In this document: one piece after another, positions 28,763 through 40,075 of the stretch
Numbering within the stretch: the stretch's first letter is position 1
Layout: each line of letters starts with the position of its first letter
NCBI RefSeq assembly: GCF_007655135.1
Contig: NC_045132.1
Location: forward strand, 24,670,354 to 24,734,353
Length of the DNA stretch: 64,000 bases
Direction: 5' to 3'
Source of the DNA: Punica granatum
Lineage: Eukaryota > Streptophyta > Magnoliopsida > Myrtales > Lythraceae
Translations under genes and position numbers: made by a program
Notes under the pieces: model-generated
What the model was told of the DNA's origin: nothing
The model's database searches: none
Seen by the model: the letters and a program-made list of their open reading frames with translations, nothing else

Positions 28763-28787
28763 CCCCCCCCCCCCCCCCCCCCCCCCC
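28763..28787. repeat. homopolymer of 25 C
   Basis: An uninterrupted poly-C tract in AT-rich DNA, followed by AACAAAACAAAAAG and GA-rich text. It could form an i-motif or, on the other strand, G-quadruplex structures. It is also a site prone to assembly-length error. Confidence 0.8.
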
Positions 28788-29527
28788 AACAAAACAAAAA
28801 GAAGAAGAAGAGAGAAGTGACTTCTTTTTTCATTAATTATTTTCACAATTGTACGTATTATTTGATTCCTTCTTATAAGTCACCATTCCTTCTTATTTGA
28901 TTCCTTTCATCTGCGGCATGAGTTTCAAACTTCAAACACAGTAGAATAAATTGTGCCATGTTTTTCTCCACAAATACCTTTACGATTCCAATTCTGATTA
29001 AGGGTCTTGATATCCCCATCATCACGAACTCTCTACAAATACGTTAATCCACATGTTTTTCTTTTTTCGTCCTTCCCTTGCCTTCATTAAAATTGACCAA
29101 TTTCTAGCAAATATCGTTCAATTGACTTTTTCTTCTCCTCTCTCTCTCTCTCTCTCGACAAGCACAGTCCCAGGACTCGCACTCAATATAATAGACATCT
29201 TGATGGAATTACATTACAATATATCCTAATAAATCCACAAAACTTTTGCAATATACAATTATATATCTATCTTGCAATAATTAATAAGGATATATATTTT
29301 CCAGGGTTTCGGATTATGAGATTTTGATCTTTGGCTGGTAACAGGCAATTTGGATGTTGGGTTAAATTAAAAAAAATGATAAGCACGGCTGCAGATCAAA
29401 TAAGTAGCAGCAATTCACATGTAAAATTAATTGACTAAAACAAAAGGGAGTAATAATGGGACATTTTTTAACTGTCTTTAATTATTTGAATGTTAAATAT
29501 ATTATACAATATTTCGCATTTTTTTCC

Positions 29528-29557
29528 TCTTATTATTATTATTATTATTATTATTAT
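29528..29557. repeat. (ATT)n microsatellite
   Basis: About ten units of ATT in the spacer upstream of the NPF7 gene. Confidence 0.8.
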
Positions 29558-30602
29558 ATGGAGGTGTGCATTACGTGGACCTTTTCTTAAAAAAACCCGG
29601 TAAAAGTTTGAGAATCTTTCGGAGATTTAATCGGTTAACTTAACAGAATCCCCTTGTTCTTCAAGAACACAAGTCCCCTATATATATAACTCTGTGATCA
29701 AACACACCGACTATAAACCAGTGCTCCTGTCGTTTTCAGAATCTGTGTTTTCTCAGTCCGAAACGAAGTGCATGCTCTATCGGAAGAGAAAGAACATAAT
29801 AAACTCGATTTTGTGTGTGAGTGTGTGCGTGTCTTCTTTCTCCCCCTCCCCTCAAATTTATTATTGATGAAGGGTGGAGTTCACCTGAGAAGTGTGGTGA
29901 ACTGAGGTGCGGGACCAATCTCCTGGGGAAGTTGATCGGCTCCGTATCGTGCATTAATCAAGCTAGTTGCTTTACATAAATGACAAAAGGTTTTCGCGAC
30001 AAGCCAAGTTCCCTGACGAGTCAAGTGATCTCCCAATTGGTGTTTGCACGGATCGACACTCACTCTTCTCCATCGCCGGAGTCCTGTGAGGAACCGGGCT
30101 ACATAATCTTCTCAGCCACCAAGTTTCGCAAGAGGTACGTATATGTATCTAGCTCGTCCATCTGTAGATCATATTGCAATCGAACAATTACAATTATATT
30201 ATTGATGTGGGCAACTGCACTAGATATAAACGGATATAAAGAGGTTCTTTTTATTTGTGTATTGTTGTCGACACGGAAAAAGCTGACCCCGTATATAAGC
30301 TCGTCCGTTCTACATGAGAATGATTCCTTTTTAATGCATGCTAACGCATGCCCGGGCTTTCAATAGACACCAAACTGTATAGATATAGATGTAGGTTGCA
30401 TCAGAACCTATAAATAAAAGAACGGAATATAAATTTTAAAATGAAATTCAGCAGTGATTATCAATATGATCCTTGTCATATTAGAAAAGCTGTCCACTAA
30501 AGAGAGGACTCAATGGAAAGGATGACTCTAATTCTGTGGCTGAGAAGAAGAAACTTTTTTTTTTGGGGGTCCAATTTACTGCTATAGTCGAAAGCTTTTT
30601 CC

Positions 30603-30723
30603 TATAAATACCGAACCTTCTAAACCTTACACATCATAGTTAGCAGACTCCTAAGATATTAGAGCTTAGACCCTCTTACAACTGCTTCCTCTGGTTCTCC
30701 TTGATCACTTTTTCATGCTCAAA
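30603..30723 (+). promoter_or_regulatory. TATA box and non-coding first exon of the NPF7 gene
   Basis: TATAAATA at 30603-30610 is followed by a pyrimidine-rich leader. A GTGAGT donor at 30724 pairs with an acceptor ending at 30934 (TTTTGCAG), 21 bp before the start codon. A leader intron of 211 bp is therefore likely. It is inferred from consensus only. Confidence 0.55.
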
Positions 30724-30955
30724 GTGAGTCTGCATTGTTCTCGACCGTGTGTATTGTCTATATATCAACGTTAACATGAAACATTAACCGGGTACCCCAT
30801 CAATGTTACAAGAATGAATTTTGTGATCTCAATGCATACGCTAATGCAATGGCTCATCCAAGCAAAGCTTGATTAATTATATATAATTACTAGGTGGCTT
30901 ATGCAATCGCTGTGTTTTCAATGTTATTTTGCAGAGAGAACCTTCCATCTTTACC

Positions 30956-33733
30956 ATGGAGCCGAGCAACTGCAGCCGTGAGGTTGAGCTGAAGGTAAAT
31001 CACAGTGTCTTTGTACTTTGATTGAGCTAAAAACTCGTTTATCAGAAAATTATCTGCTCAATACCAGCTAGTTAGCTCCACATATGTAAGGGTTAAGATA
31101 AGAGGTTATGCTCTCAGTCGATAATCATGCAGGCTAGGGAGGAACCTGCAGCGAAGGGAGCTGATTCGGAGATAGGCATGAGCTTGAGCTTCGATGGAAG
31201 CGATAATCAGAAGCCCGATGGGGAGGAGATTATTTCGAAAAACCGCAAAACTGGAGGGTGGAAATGCACCATAATCTTGCTAAGTAAGTGTTCCATCATG
31301 TCCCAAAGACATAGGCGAGGTCATCCGTATTGACAGATGATTATTAAAGCGTTGATGGTTTTGATTCTTTTTGGTCGATAATTATTTGATAAATGAATTT
31401 CTTCCATTGCTTGGACAACTTGCAGCGAACCAAGCTCTAGCGACTCTGGCGTTCTTCGGGGTGGGGGTGAACTTGGTGCTTTTCCTTACTAGGGTGATGG
31501 GGCAGGACAACGCGAGTGCAGCCAACAGCGTGAGCAAGTGGACGGGGACGGTTTACCTCTGCTCTCTCATTGGTGCCTTCCTCAGTGACTCCTACTGGGG
31601 TCGGTACTTGACCTGCGCCATCTTCCAAGTCATCCTCGTCCTGGTAAGTATCGGTTTTTCATCTATTATCAACTCTCCTGAATGGATGACTTCGCATTCT
31701 ATCCTTAGATTATCATATACAATGACTGTCCAAATGTAGTGGAGAATGACTGATTTAAGCCGCATATTATTCAAGTCCGTATCGTATCACATTTGAAATT
31801 GAATAGACGGACTTGGTTAATTTGGTCTGTGGATAATGAGATAATTGTCACTTTATCGATCGGGGGATGACATAAGACATAAGCACGAGTTAAGATGTTA
31901 AGAAGTTATGTTTTCAACCAAATCAATCTGACATGTTCGTTTTAATCAGGGGCTAGCACTTCTGTCGATCTCGTCGAGTATGTTCTTGCTCAAGCCCAAA
32001 GGATGCGGGGATGGGGACCTGGAATGCATGCCTACATCTTCGGTCGGGGTCGCAATGTTTTATCTGGGAATCTACCTCATAGCCTTCGGGTACGGGGGCC
32101 ACCAGCCCACAGTTGCCACATTCGGGGCCGATCAATTTGATGACTCGGAACCAAAGGGAAAGTCCAACAAGGCGGCCTTCTTCTGCTACTTCTACTTTGC
32201 GCTCAACGTGGGATCCCTCTTCTCCAACACCGTGCTCGTGTACTATGAGGACACGGGGGAGTGGACACTCGGGTTCCTCGTATCAGGGGGTGCCGCTGTG
32301 TTGGGCCTGGCAGCATTCTTAGCAGGGTCAAGGCGGTACCGGTACGTTAAGGCATGGGGAAACCCGATCCCACGGGTCACACAGGTATTTGTTGCAGCCT
32401 TCAGGAAGTGGAGAGTCGATGTTGCTAAGGAAGGTGAGCTCTACGAGGTGGAAGGGTCTGCTTCTGCCATTAAAGGGAGCAGGAAGATTCTTCATAGCAA
32501 TGAGTTCGGGTGAGTCCTATTTCCTTCATTTGCCATCGTCCATATCTTGAGTTCTTGGAAAGCTTATGTTTTCTCGAAATGGCTTCAGTTTCATGGACAA
32601 GGCGGCGACCATAACCGAAGCCGACTTGCAGGGTCCGAGCAATCCGTGGCGGTTATGCACCGTGACTCAAGTCGAGGAAGCCAAGTGCGTCCTCAGGATG
32701 ATGCCAGTTTGGCTCTGCACGATAATTTACTCTGTGGTCTTCACCCAGATGGCCTCCCTCTTCGTCGAGCAGGGAGATGTGATGAACACCAAAATAGGAA
32801 ACTTTAAAATCCCGGCGGCGAGCATGTCCACATTCGATATATGCAGCGTCCTCATCTGCACAGGAATATATCGCCAGTTCCTGGTTCCATTGGCAGGGCG
32901 GCTGAGCGGGAACCCCAAAGGTAAATATGCTTGCTTGAAGGTCAGAACTAATCCTGCTTTAGCGACCGGGGACGGATCTAGGAATTTTGTCCAAGGGGGA
33001 CAAAGTTCAAAGGAACTTTGTACCGTAAAGTCAACGGTGTGAAATAGGATAATTTTCATGAAAATTTTGATAAACTCGACAAACTCTAATACAAATTCCG
33101 TAACTTTTCCCGAGTCCAAGGGCGGCGACTGCCCCCTCCTAAATCCATCCCCGAGCATGACATATCTCCGTACAATATCTGACTGGTTTTTCTGCATCAA
33201 GAACAGGTCTGACTGAGCTCCAGAGGATGGGGATCGGGTTGATAATCGGGATGCTGGCCATGGTTGCCGCAGGGGCCACGGAGATTGGACGGCTCAGGCA
33301 TGTCGAGCCCGGAGAGAAAGCAAGCTCCCTAAGTGTGTTTTGGCAGATCCCGCAGTATGCTCTTGTGGGGGCATCAGAGGTGTTCATGTATGTCGGGCAG
33401 CTCGAGTTCTTCAATGGCCAAGCTCCGGATGGGATCAAGAGCTTTGGGAGCTCGCTCTGCATGGCCTCGATCTCGCTAGGGAACTATGTGAGCAGCATGC
33501 TCGTGAGCATGGTGATGGGGATTACAGCTCGTGGAGAGAGCCCAGGATGGATCCCAGAGAGCCTTAACTCGGGCCACATAGACCGGTTCTACTTCCTCCT
33601 TGCAGCCCTGACAGCGATCGACTTTGTGATCTACCTATTCTGCGCGAAATGGTATAAAGCCACCAACTTCGACGGAGGTGACAAGGAAGTCGACGAGATT
33701 GTAAAGGAAGAAGAAGTCATTAGTAAAGTCTAG
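30956..33733 (+). CDS. NPF7: NRT1/PTR family (NPF) transporter, subfamily 7 type
   Basis: Six coding exons: 30956-30994, 31133-31283, 31426-31643, 31950-32509, 32589-32920 and 33207-33733, giving 608 residues. Strong family marks are LATLAFFGVGVNLVLFLTRV, SKWTGTVYLCSLIGAFLSDS, GYGGHQPTVATFGADQFDD, VWLCTIIYSVVFTQMASLFV and GASEVFMYVGQLEFFNGQ. Twelve membrane segments are expected, with the central hydrophilic loop between 6 and 7. The sequence is closest to the NPF7 group (AtNPF7.2/7.3, xylem nitrate loading and unloading). The ExxE[K/R] motif usual in the first helix is absent: the position reads NQALATLAFFG. The protein acts at the plasma membrane in that group; substrate here is inferred. 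Start at 30956 is chosen because exon 1 splices in phase to exon 2; a start within exon 2 is possible. Intron 5 contains a small inverted-repeat element. Confidence 0.93.
32967..33153. mobile_element. 187-bp MITE inside intron 5 of the NPF7 gene
   Basis: The left end reads CGGGGACGGATCTAGGA. The right end, reverse complemented, reads CGGGGATGGATTTAGGA: a 17-bp terminal inverted repeat with two differences. It lies wholly within the intron between 32921 and 33206. No clear target duplication was identified. Confidence 0.6.
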
Positions 33734-34976
33734 GAAGGTTGAGATAGTTACTCGGTCATCAAGTAGAGCCTATGCGGTTCCATTTTCCGGTTTCTTTCGA
33801 AGATTATGGCGTCAATGCAAATGAATTTCCTCCTCCGGAGACCGACCCATTTTAGGACTAGTAATTCCGAATAAGTGAACAGCATGTTCAAAGAACAGGA
33901 GGATATAATGATCTTGCTTCTGTGCTTCTATGGATCCACCATTTGTGCTGTCAGCTGTCGGCTAGTTACCATTCCTTCTCATCGTTTGTTGTACTACACC
34001 GACCGAATAAAACTTCTTAGTTGATACCATAACGTTGTGATCTTCGTTATCCCTCTCTGTTTCTTCCATTTGTCAATTAAATTCCAGAAATGTGGTTTCC
34101 GTTCCCATCTTCTCGAGACAGACACGCACAGGAGCAGAGAAAAGGAACAGGGCCTCGGATATGCAATCAAGAGTAATTATACTGCCTTCCACGGACAGTT
34201 TCTCAGATGATTCGTTGTGTGCACGAGCAGTGTTTGCTGCTCTTTTTCGTGCTGTGATGACCCGTGAAAAGATAGCCATCATCATGGCAGTTTCAGACCC
34301 GAGAAAGCAACACAAACATCAGCCCTCCACTCACAGTTCCGATCTTTCCCATGTGAGGATAACACAAGAATGATCTAATCCGTGGCCAGAAAAACTTGGT
34401 CAGGACTCGGGATAGACTAATCCATGGCCGCTTACCCTTTCATTGACTCCAATACTAAACTGAGTAGATGTCATTTTCTAGGACGGACATGGAACGGTGG
34501 ACGGGAAAACAGAATCTAAAGTCTCATCCCCACTCGAACTGTCGATAAGATAGGCATCGTTTCAGTCTGATGTTTGTCTTTCGCTCAACTGTTTTCTACA
34601 GTTCTTTTAAGCTTGCAGCAATGCTTTATATTGTGCTTCCCAAATTTACATGTTCGGGTTCACTAGTCTTATCACTCCCCGATCTATGCTGCTATTGTTA
34701 ATGCATGGCTCGTATTTAACAGAGATGCACGGCAAAAAAGAATGACAAACCACCGATGATTTTAGATTACTAACTGCCTTATCAAGCTGTGCACATAACC
34801 AATCAAGAATCCGAAACTTTACTTCATACTGTAATTCTTTGACACAACAGCTTAACTATTCAAGACCAACAAAGCCAGAGAAAGCGCGAAACTAGAGGCC
34901 ACCGTTAAGAGTTTATCCTACCAAAAACAACAGAAAAGGATAAGGCAGATAGGATCAGCAACTCGAAAATCATGCT
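33734..34976. other. convergent spacer between NPF7 and KHZ genes
   Basis: This contains the NPF7 3' UTR with AATAAA at 34006-34011 and, from the other side, the KHZ 3' UTR. The open frames around 34073-34373 overlap on both strands and show no domain. Confidence 0.5.
34006..34011 (+). terminator. polyadenylation signal of the NPF7 gene
   Basis: AATAAA about 273 bp after the NPF7 stop codon, followed by T/G-rich sequence. It is the first canonical signal downstream. Confidence 0.4.
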
Positions 34977-37915
34977 TCACGGACCAGATTTATGTAGTTC
35001 ATCCGCCCCGTGTGCAAAGTGACACCTCTCACCAAAAGTGCAGGTGCCCTTCGTAAAGTTGTCGCAGAGCTTCGTCTTGAAATTGCTCCGACCGTGGTGG
35101 TGGTGGCCCATGGCATTGTTCCTTCCAGCAGGTCCCGACGAGGAGCCTGCATTCCCGATGAGCTCCCGCACCATGGCACTGGCCTGCTGGATCTGCTCGA
35201 ACGAACCCTCGAGCTCGATGTTCCTCAGGCTGGGGTCAGACTCGTGGTCGCGAATGGAGAGCTTGGCCCCAGTGAGGCGGCAGATCTGCTTCGAGTTCAC
35301 GCCGTTCTTCCCAATGATAGCCCCAGCTAGGGATGCATTGATGCTGATCTTGGCGGTTGCTGAGGCACCAAAGCCTGCTGCCATTGCTGGAGGAGGTGGC
35401 TCATAGCGGCCCATTCCACCTCTCGACATGGCTCGAGGGTCATCATATGATGGAGCTGAGGGCTTCCCAAGCTCCCACTCACCGTGAGCAAAGTGGCACT
35501 TGTCGCCAAACTTGCAGCCTTCAGCAGTGTTATATTTGTTGCACATGCGACCCTTCACGGCAGAAGGAGAGGGAGCATCAGGGAATGATGCGGGTGGCGC
35601 CGAGTTCCTGGGAGTTGGAGGGAGAAGGTTCGGGTTCCCAAGCATCTGCGAGACAGCCTTGATGCCCCCAGGCACATAGTGCAGAAAGTGGCAGCCCTCA
35701 CCAAATGGACAACCCGAAGTGCTGAAAAACACAAAGAACAATGATGAATTTTGACAGTACAAAAGATCTCTGCAGTATAAAACTGCTCAATAGCCTGTGT
35801 AAAATATGGAGCTAGACACAAAATGGCTTGATAATTCATGTCAGAAAGAAAGAGAATATCAAACTAGAGAATGGAATGAATCACCGCATTGAGTGATACT
35901 TTCATATAATACATGGACCTCCTCCATGATATAGAACTCTACACAAACTTTCTATAAGGTCAGATAAGGAAATGTCCAGCACAATCCCAAAGAGATTGCC
36001 ATGAGCAAACACGTGCATTACCTCTCAAATTTGGATATGCGTCCAACAATAAATTTCCATGAAAACACAGAAAAAATCTTGTTTATAAGAATAAATTACA
36101 AAACACCCTCACATAAGTGCAATGCACATATCAGACACTATAGAAAAGCATCACTTTTGTATGACCCAGGCATCAATTCATGCAAAACTCTGCAACTATT
36201 TACCCATTCACGAGACAAGAAAACTAAAATTTGAACGTTTTCTAGAAAACATAAACAACTCTAACATGAACTAACTTCCATGTATGGATTTGAAAAAGGA
36301 AAGAAGGAAACAAATGACAAGGAAAACATTTACTGCAATATTTTCATTCAGATCCATAGACCCCATTTGCAGAAAGGAAAGAGATGGACGCCTAACAAAT
36401 TGATCACCCTTTCAGAGAACCATTTATTCTATTTTATGATCATGATCATATGATTCTAGAAATTTTTGCCAGAATGATAATTGAGCTTCACAATATAAAT
36501 TACAATCTTTTATGGATCATATCGGGTCCTTGTAATGTAGTACTGGCACACAGTAGATCCAGAGCTACGAGAGGGTTTTGGCCTTTTGGGATTTATCCAA
36601 CTCGGTTTCCAGATAAGCGAATATCAGTAAACCAAACCACATCCACTGAGTAATCATTATCTGTTCACTCATGCCTGTTTCCTCAATGTAACAGAAGGAA
36701 CGGCCAGAGGCACAAAATCCATGTGTATTGAGACCAATAACTGGAGAAACATTGGCTTCTACTAAGAAAGGTTGTCCCATGATTAACAAACCGCAGTTAT
36801 GTCGAGGACAATTTTGCATCTCACATATCAGCTTTCAGTTTACATTAACCTGCAAGTAGTTAAACCGAATTCCAATGGATCCTTTCTGATCAATCATTTC
36901 TGTACAGTCATCTTTGTTAAGATTAGAACAGAGAGCGACCTGTAACACAACTTTAACTCCCAGTTCATTAGTCCATATAAGATTTATTTTACTTGGAAAT
37001 TAAATGAATAAATTCCTCCTAAACTTATAAATATTATGAATAGATGAGATTAAATTTACACCAATTATTTCGGGTAGGTCAAGATTTGAACCTGAAAAAC
37101 TTTGTGCATGGCTTCGATTTGCTTCCTAAACCAGATGGAAAGGACTCCCCTTCTGTTGCAGAACATTAATTAATTCCTCAGTTAAGAATTTCAGTAGTTC
37201 GCGATATTAAGCCACACTACCATTTATTATCTCTACCATGCTTTATAAATGATAAAATGATTTGCTCACTGATTACAATGCAGAATGAATGATAAATAAA
37301 GCCCACCAAAAACCTTCTGCCCTCACACCCCAAACCCCTCCACTCAACCCTAAAACCCCTGCTGGCCACGGAAACCTTATTCAAATTGGCCACAGAGAAT
37401 CGATGAGAAGTTCTTTCTTCTCCCGCACATAACAAATAAGAAGATTACTGAGTACAAACTCGCGGGGCTCGATGAATATTAACTTGGTTGGGCACAACAA
37501 GACAACAAAACCCGGGCTAAAAGAGGCCTTCGGAGGAGCGGAGAGACAGCAATTCAGGGGTGTGAAACTCATCTCATTCCAAAAAGAGAACAATTGACTG
37601 TCACAATGAGGACTTCCTCTCAACTAAACGTACAATAGCGGCAACAACTACTGGCTGCACAAATAAAACCACTGGCAGTGTAGCAGTCCATCACCCTATC
37701 GAACTCTCATGCGTAAAAGCCTCGATTTTTTTGTCTCCTCCTCATTAACTTACGCGCCAGAACCAACAGCAAAGAAAAGCAACCGATTTGAGCTCGGCTG
37801 CGGCCAATAGAGAGGTGAAGTCTCGAGACAAACCTTGCTTATATTTCTTGGCGCCGCCATTGCCGTTCAGAGGGCCGTCGGACCTCCATCTCTTGCGACC
37901 GCCGGAGTACTCCAT
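34977..37915 (-). CDS. KHZ: KHZ-type CCCH zinc-finger and KH-domain RNA-binding protein
   Basis: Three exons: 37834-37915, 37092-37152 and 34977-35721, giving 295 residues in frame. The first and second exons encode MEYSGGRKRWRSDGPLNGNG and a segment ending SKSKPCTKFFS. Finger 1 (C-x8-C-x5-C-x3-H) spans the second splice junction, residues ~42-62. Finger 2 is at C108-H127 and finger 3 at C267-H285 (C-x7-C-x5-C-x3-H). A KH domain lies at about 170-235 with the GxxG loop GKNG. Arabidopsis KHZ1 and KHZ2 have this architecture, bind RNA, and redundantly promote flowering and senescence. The middle exon is small and was found by its conserved text. Intron 2 is 1.37 kb. The protein is somewhat longer than Arabidopsis KHZ1/2 because of Pro/Ser-rich and Gly/His-rich linkers. 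Confidence 0.9.
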
Positions 37916-38286
37916 TCCCTCTATCCCTACAGAATCCGAAGATCCACAGTCTGCAAATCCAGTAGGTAGCGGGAATTCGAGGAAGAGGACGCCACGCAAT
38001 CAATCGAAGCGAAGCAGAGGCGCAAACCCTGGCACGGGGGCAGGGGACGGGCTAGGGTTTGGAGAGTGAGAGAGAGAGGGGAGAGTGATTCCGGAGAGGG
38101 AATAGATATTCGAGCGACAGAGAAGGAAAGTCACCAGAAAATAACAAATTATATAAATGGATTTAAAATAAAAAATAAAATCGTCGGGAAATTTATACGG
38201 TTGGCGGGTAGAGGGCGGCTTGACGTCACGCGCGACGGGTGATGTCGGATTTTCCAGATTTATGACGTCACGATGTCGTGTACCGC

Positions 38287-38353
38287 CCTTGGGCCGAGTC
38301 AATTGGGCCTCTGATGGGCCTGCAATCCAAGCCCATCAGTCATAATTGGGCCT
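38287..38353 (-). promoter_or_regulatory. cluster of GGGCC/site II motifs upstream of the KHZ gene
   Basis: TTGGGCC, TTGGGCC, TGGGCC, AGCCCA and TTGGGCC occur within ~65 bp, about 380-440 bp upstream of the KHZ start codon. Clusters like this typify promoters of growth-linked plant genes. More GGGCC motifs occur in the duplicated block further right, so some may be chance or repeat-derived. Confidence 0.4.
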
Positions 38354-38589
38354 TCTCTCTCTCCCTTCACAAGCCGAGGTTTTCGCGTTATTATGTTTTG
38401 CTCTCCTTGAGTCTTCAACTTCAACTATTTGTATCAATCCTAGATTACGTACGAGACATCCGATTTCCATCCTAATTATGAGCTAAAAGAATGTGCAAGT
38501 GCATGGAATGTAATGGCTCATTTTCCTGTGAGTTCGATCAATCTATGACATTCTGTGGATAATTCTAAACATGACAGTTAGTGAAATGG

Positions 38590-40075
38590 GCTATGCGTAT
38601 AGGCATGCTTCTTATCCACGCCAGGATGCTGCATGTCGGTCCTTCATCAGAACAGTCGATCGATTTGTCTTTTCGAGTTTAGCACGTTATCGACCGAGCA
38701 AGGAGGCGCTCTTAAGATGATAAGCTTCTTCATTGGGCCTGCCACTACAAGTCGACTTTGGGCCATTGGGCCTAGATAGAGGCCCATTGCGAACTCGCAT
38801 TTCATGATACTGTACCAATTTTACGTACATTAGAGATAGAAGACAGATTATTACTGAGGTGTATTGTGGGCGTAAGCCCAGTCATTCTTTCTCTCTAGCC
38901 GACTCAAACATGTCATGTATGACATTCTATGTTAGTTTGTTTCGATTTCTTATAGTCGAACTTCATACGTGCTTAAATAATGCGAGCGTCACCATTTACT
39001 TGTCCTCCTCGCCGTGTTTACCCATGCACTTCCACGAGGAACGTCTCTTCCGGTGCATAATGTGCTCGTAATAGCTACACCATTATGATCTTATACGAGA
39101 ATCTCTTTGCGCACGAGAAAAGAAGGAATACGGAAAACCTAATCGGGAAATCGTCCGACAGCTCCGACCAATGTCTCTTTTCCAACCATTCAACGGTGTA
39201 CCCTCTTTGGCGCGATATTTAAGACGAAAATATTATCTTTTGTAATTTCTAGATAAGCGTAGATTTCGCCAAATTTCTATGTTGTTTTAGGCTCTTAACT
39301 TTTTCGATCGACCTATGTTATGTCTGTAAGGAACATATTTAATTATTCATTGTGCAAATGTACAATATGCGGGGCCCTCGTTTCCATCGGCTTGTTCCCT
39401 AACGTATCATAACTTATGGCTCGCTGGTACCTCGACAAATAGTGAAAACCGAGCTATGCTTACAGTCGTGCTTTCCATCCGGCCGGATGCATTTGATCCT
39501 TCATCAGCAGAGTCAATCTATTATCTAGTCGAGTTTAGCATATCAATTGAGCTGAAGCGACCGATTTCTCTATTGGGCGCACCACTCCAAGTCGAGTTGG
39601 GGCCAGGGGGCCTAGTCACAGACCCATTACGAACATTCTCCTGATGATATTCTGTTATACCATTGGAATGGGCATTAGGGGAAGAAAGAGGCGCCTCGTT
39701 GGGCTTTGGCCCAAATAAAAATAATTGTAGACTCAAACAAGTCATCTATGCCGGGTTTACTTCAACTATCTCACTTATAGTCGAATCGCAAACATGGTTA
39801 ACAGATGCAAGTATCGATCGCCATTTATGCTTCCTGCTTGTTTTTTTTTTAATTCGTGTGACGCTACGCGTGCGAGTGACGCCTTCCCGTGCATAATTTA
39901 TACATAATAGTTAGAGACAACGACACTATACAATTATACTCTCTTCACGCAATGAAAGATGGAACGTGGAAAATCATCAAGCCAGCTCAACGATCAGCCT
40001 CGTTTCCTAACCATTCAACTCAACGTGCCGTCTGTTACGCGATATATTTATGGCGAAAAATAACACGTACAATTA
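38590..40075. repeat. diverged tandem duplication, copies 38590-39240 and 39453-40075
   Basis: The two copies share an ordered series of matches: CTATG..., CCTTCATCAG (38641 and 39498), ATTGGGC...CCACT.CAAGTCGA, GACTCAAACA.GTCAT, CTTATAGTCGAA, CGTGCATAAT-like text, CCATTCAAC (39186 and 40011) and a CGCGATAT-TTTA-GCGAAAA end. The offset falls from 857 to about 825 bp through small indels. No coding frame is shared, so the unit is probably an old non-coding duplication or a transposon relic. Confidence 0.65.

Larger units (their letters stand above)
20853..30602. other. long AT-rich spacer without a supported gene
   Basis: About 9.7 kb with no conserved coding frame. Items seen: TA runs, a diverged duplication (22847-23105 and 25863-26150), a probable organelle-derived mosaic (24660-25600), a 25-C homopolymer (28763-28787), an (ATT)n run (29528-29557) and a TATA-like stretch at 29680-29692. 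Short open frames around 29.7-30.4 kb lack family resemblance. Confidence 0.5.

Noticed and set aside
29736..30366. open frames on both strands upstream of NPF7, with a TATA-like run at 29680
   Set aside because: No conserved domain, and the frames overlap on opposite strands. The better NPF7 promoter is at 30603.
31127..31132. start of NPF7 at the ATG at 31127
   Set aside because: This ATG lies in intron sequence before the acceptor AG at 31131-31132; the exon at 30956-30994 joins in phase.
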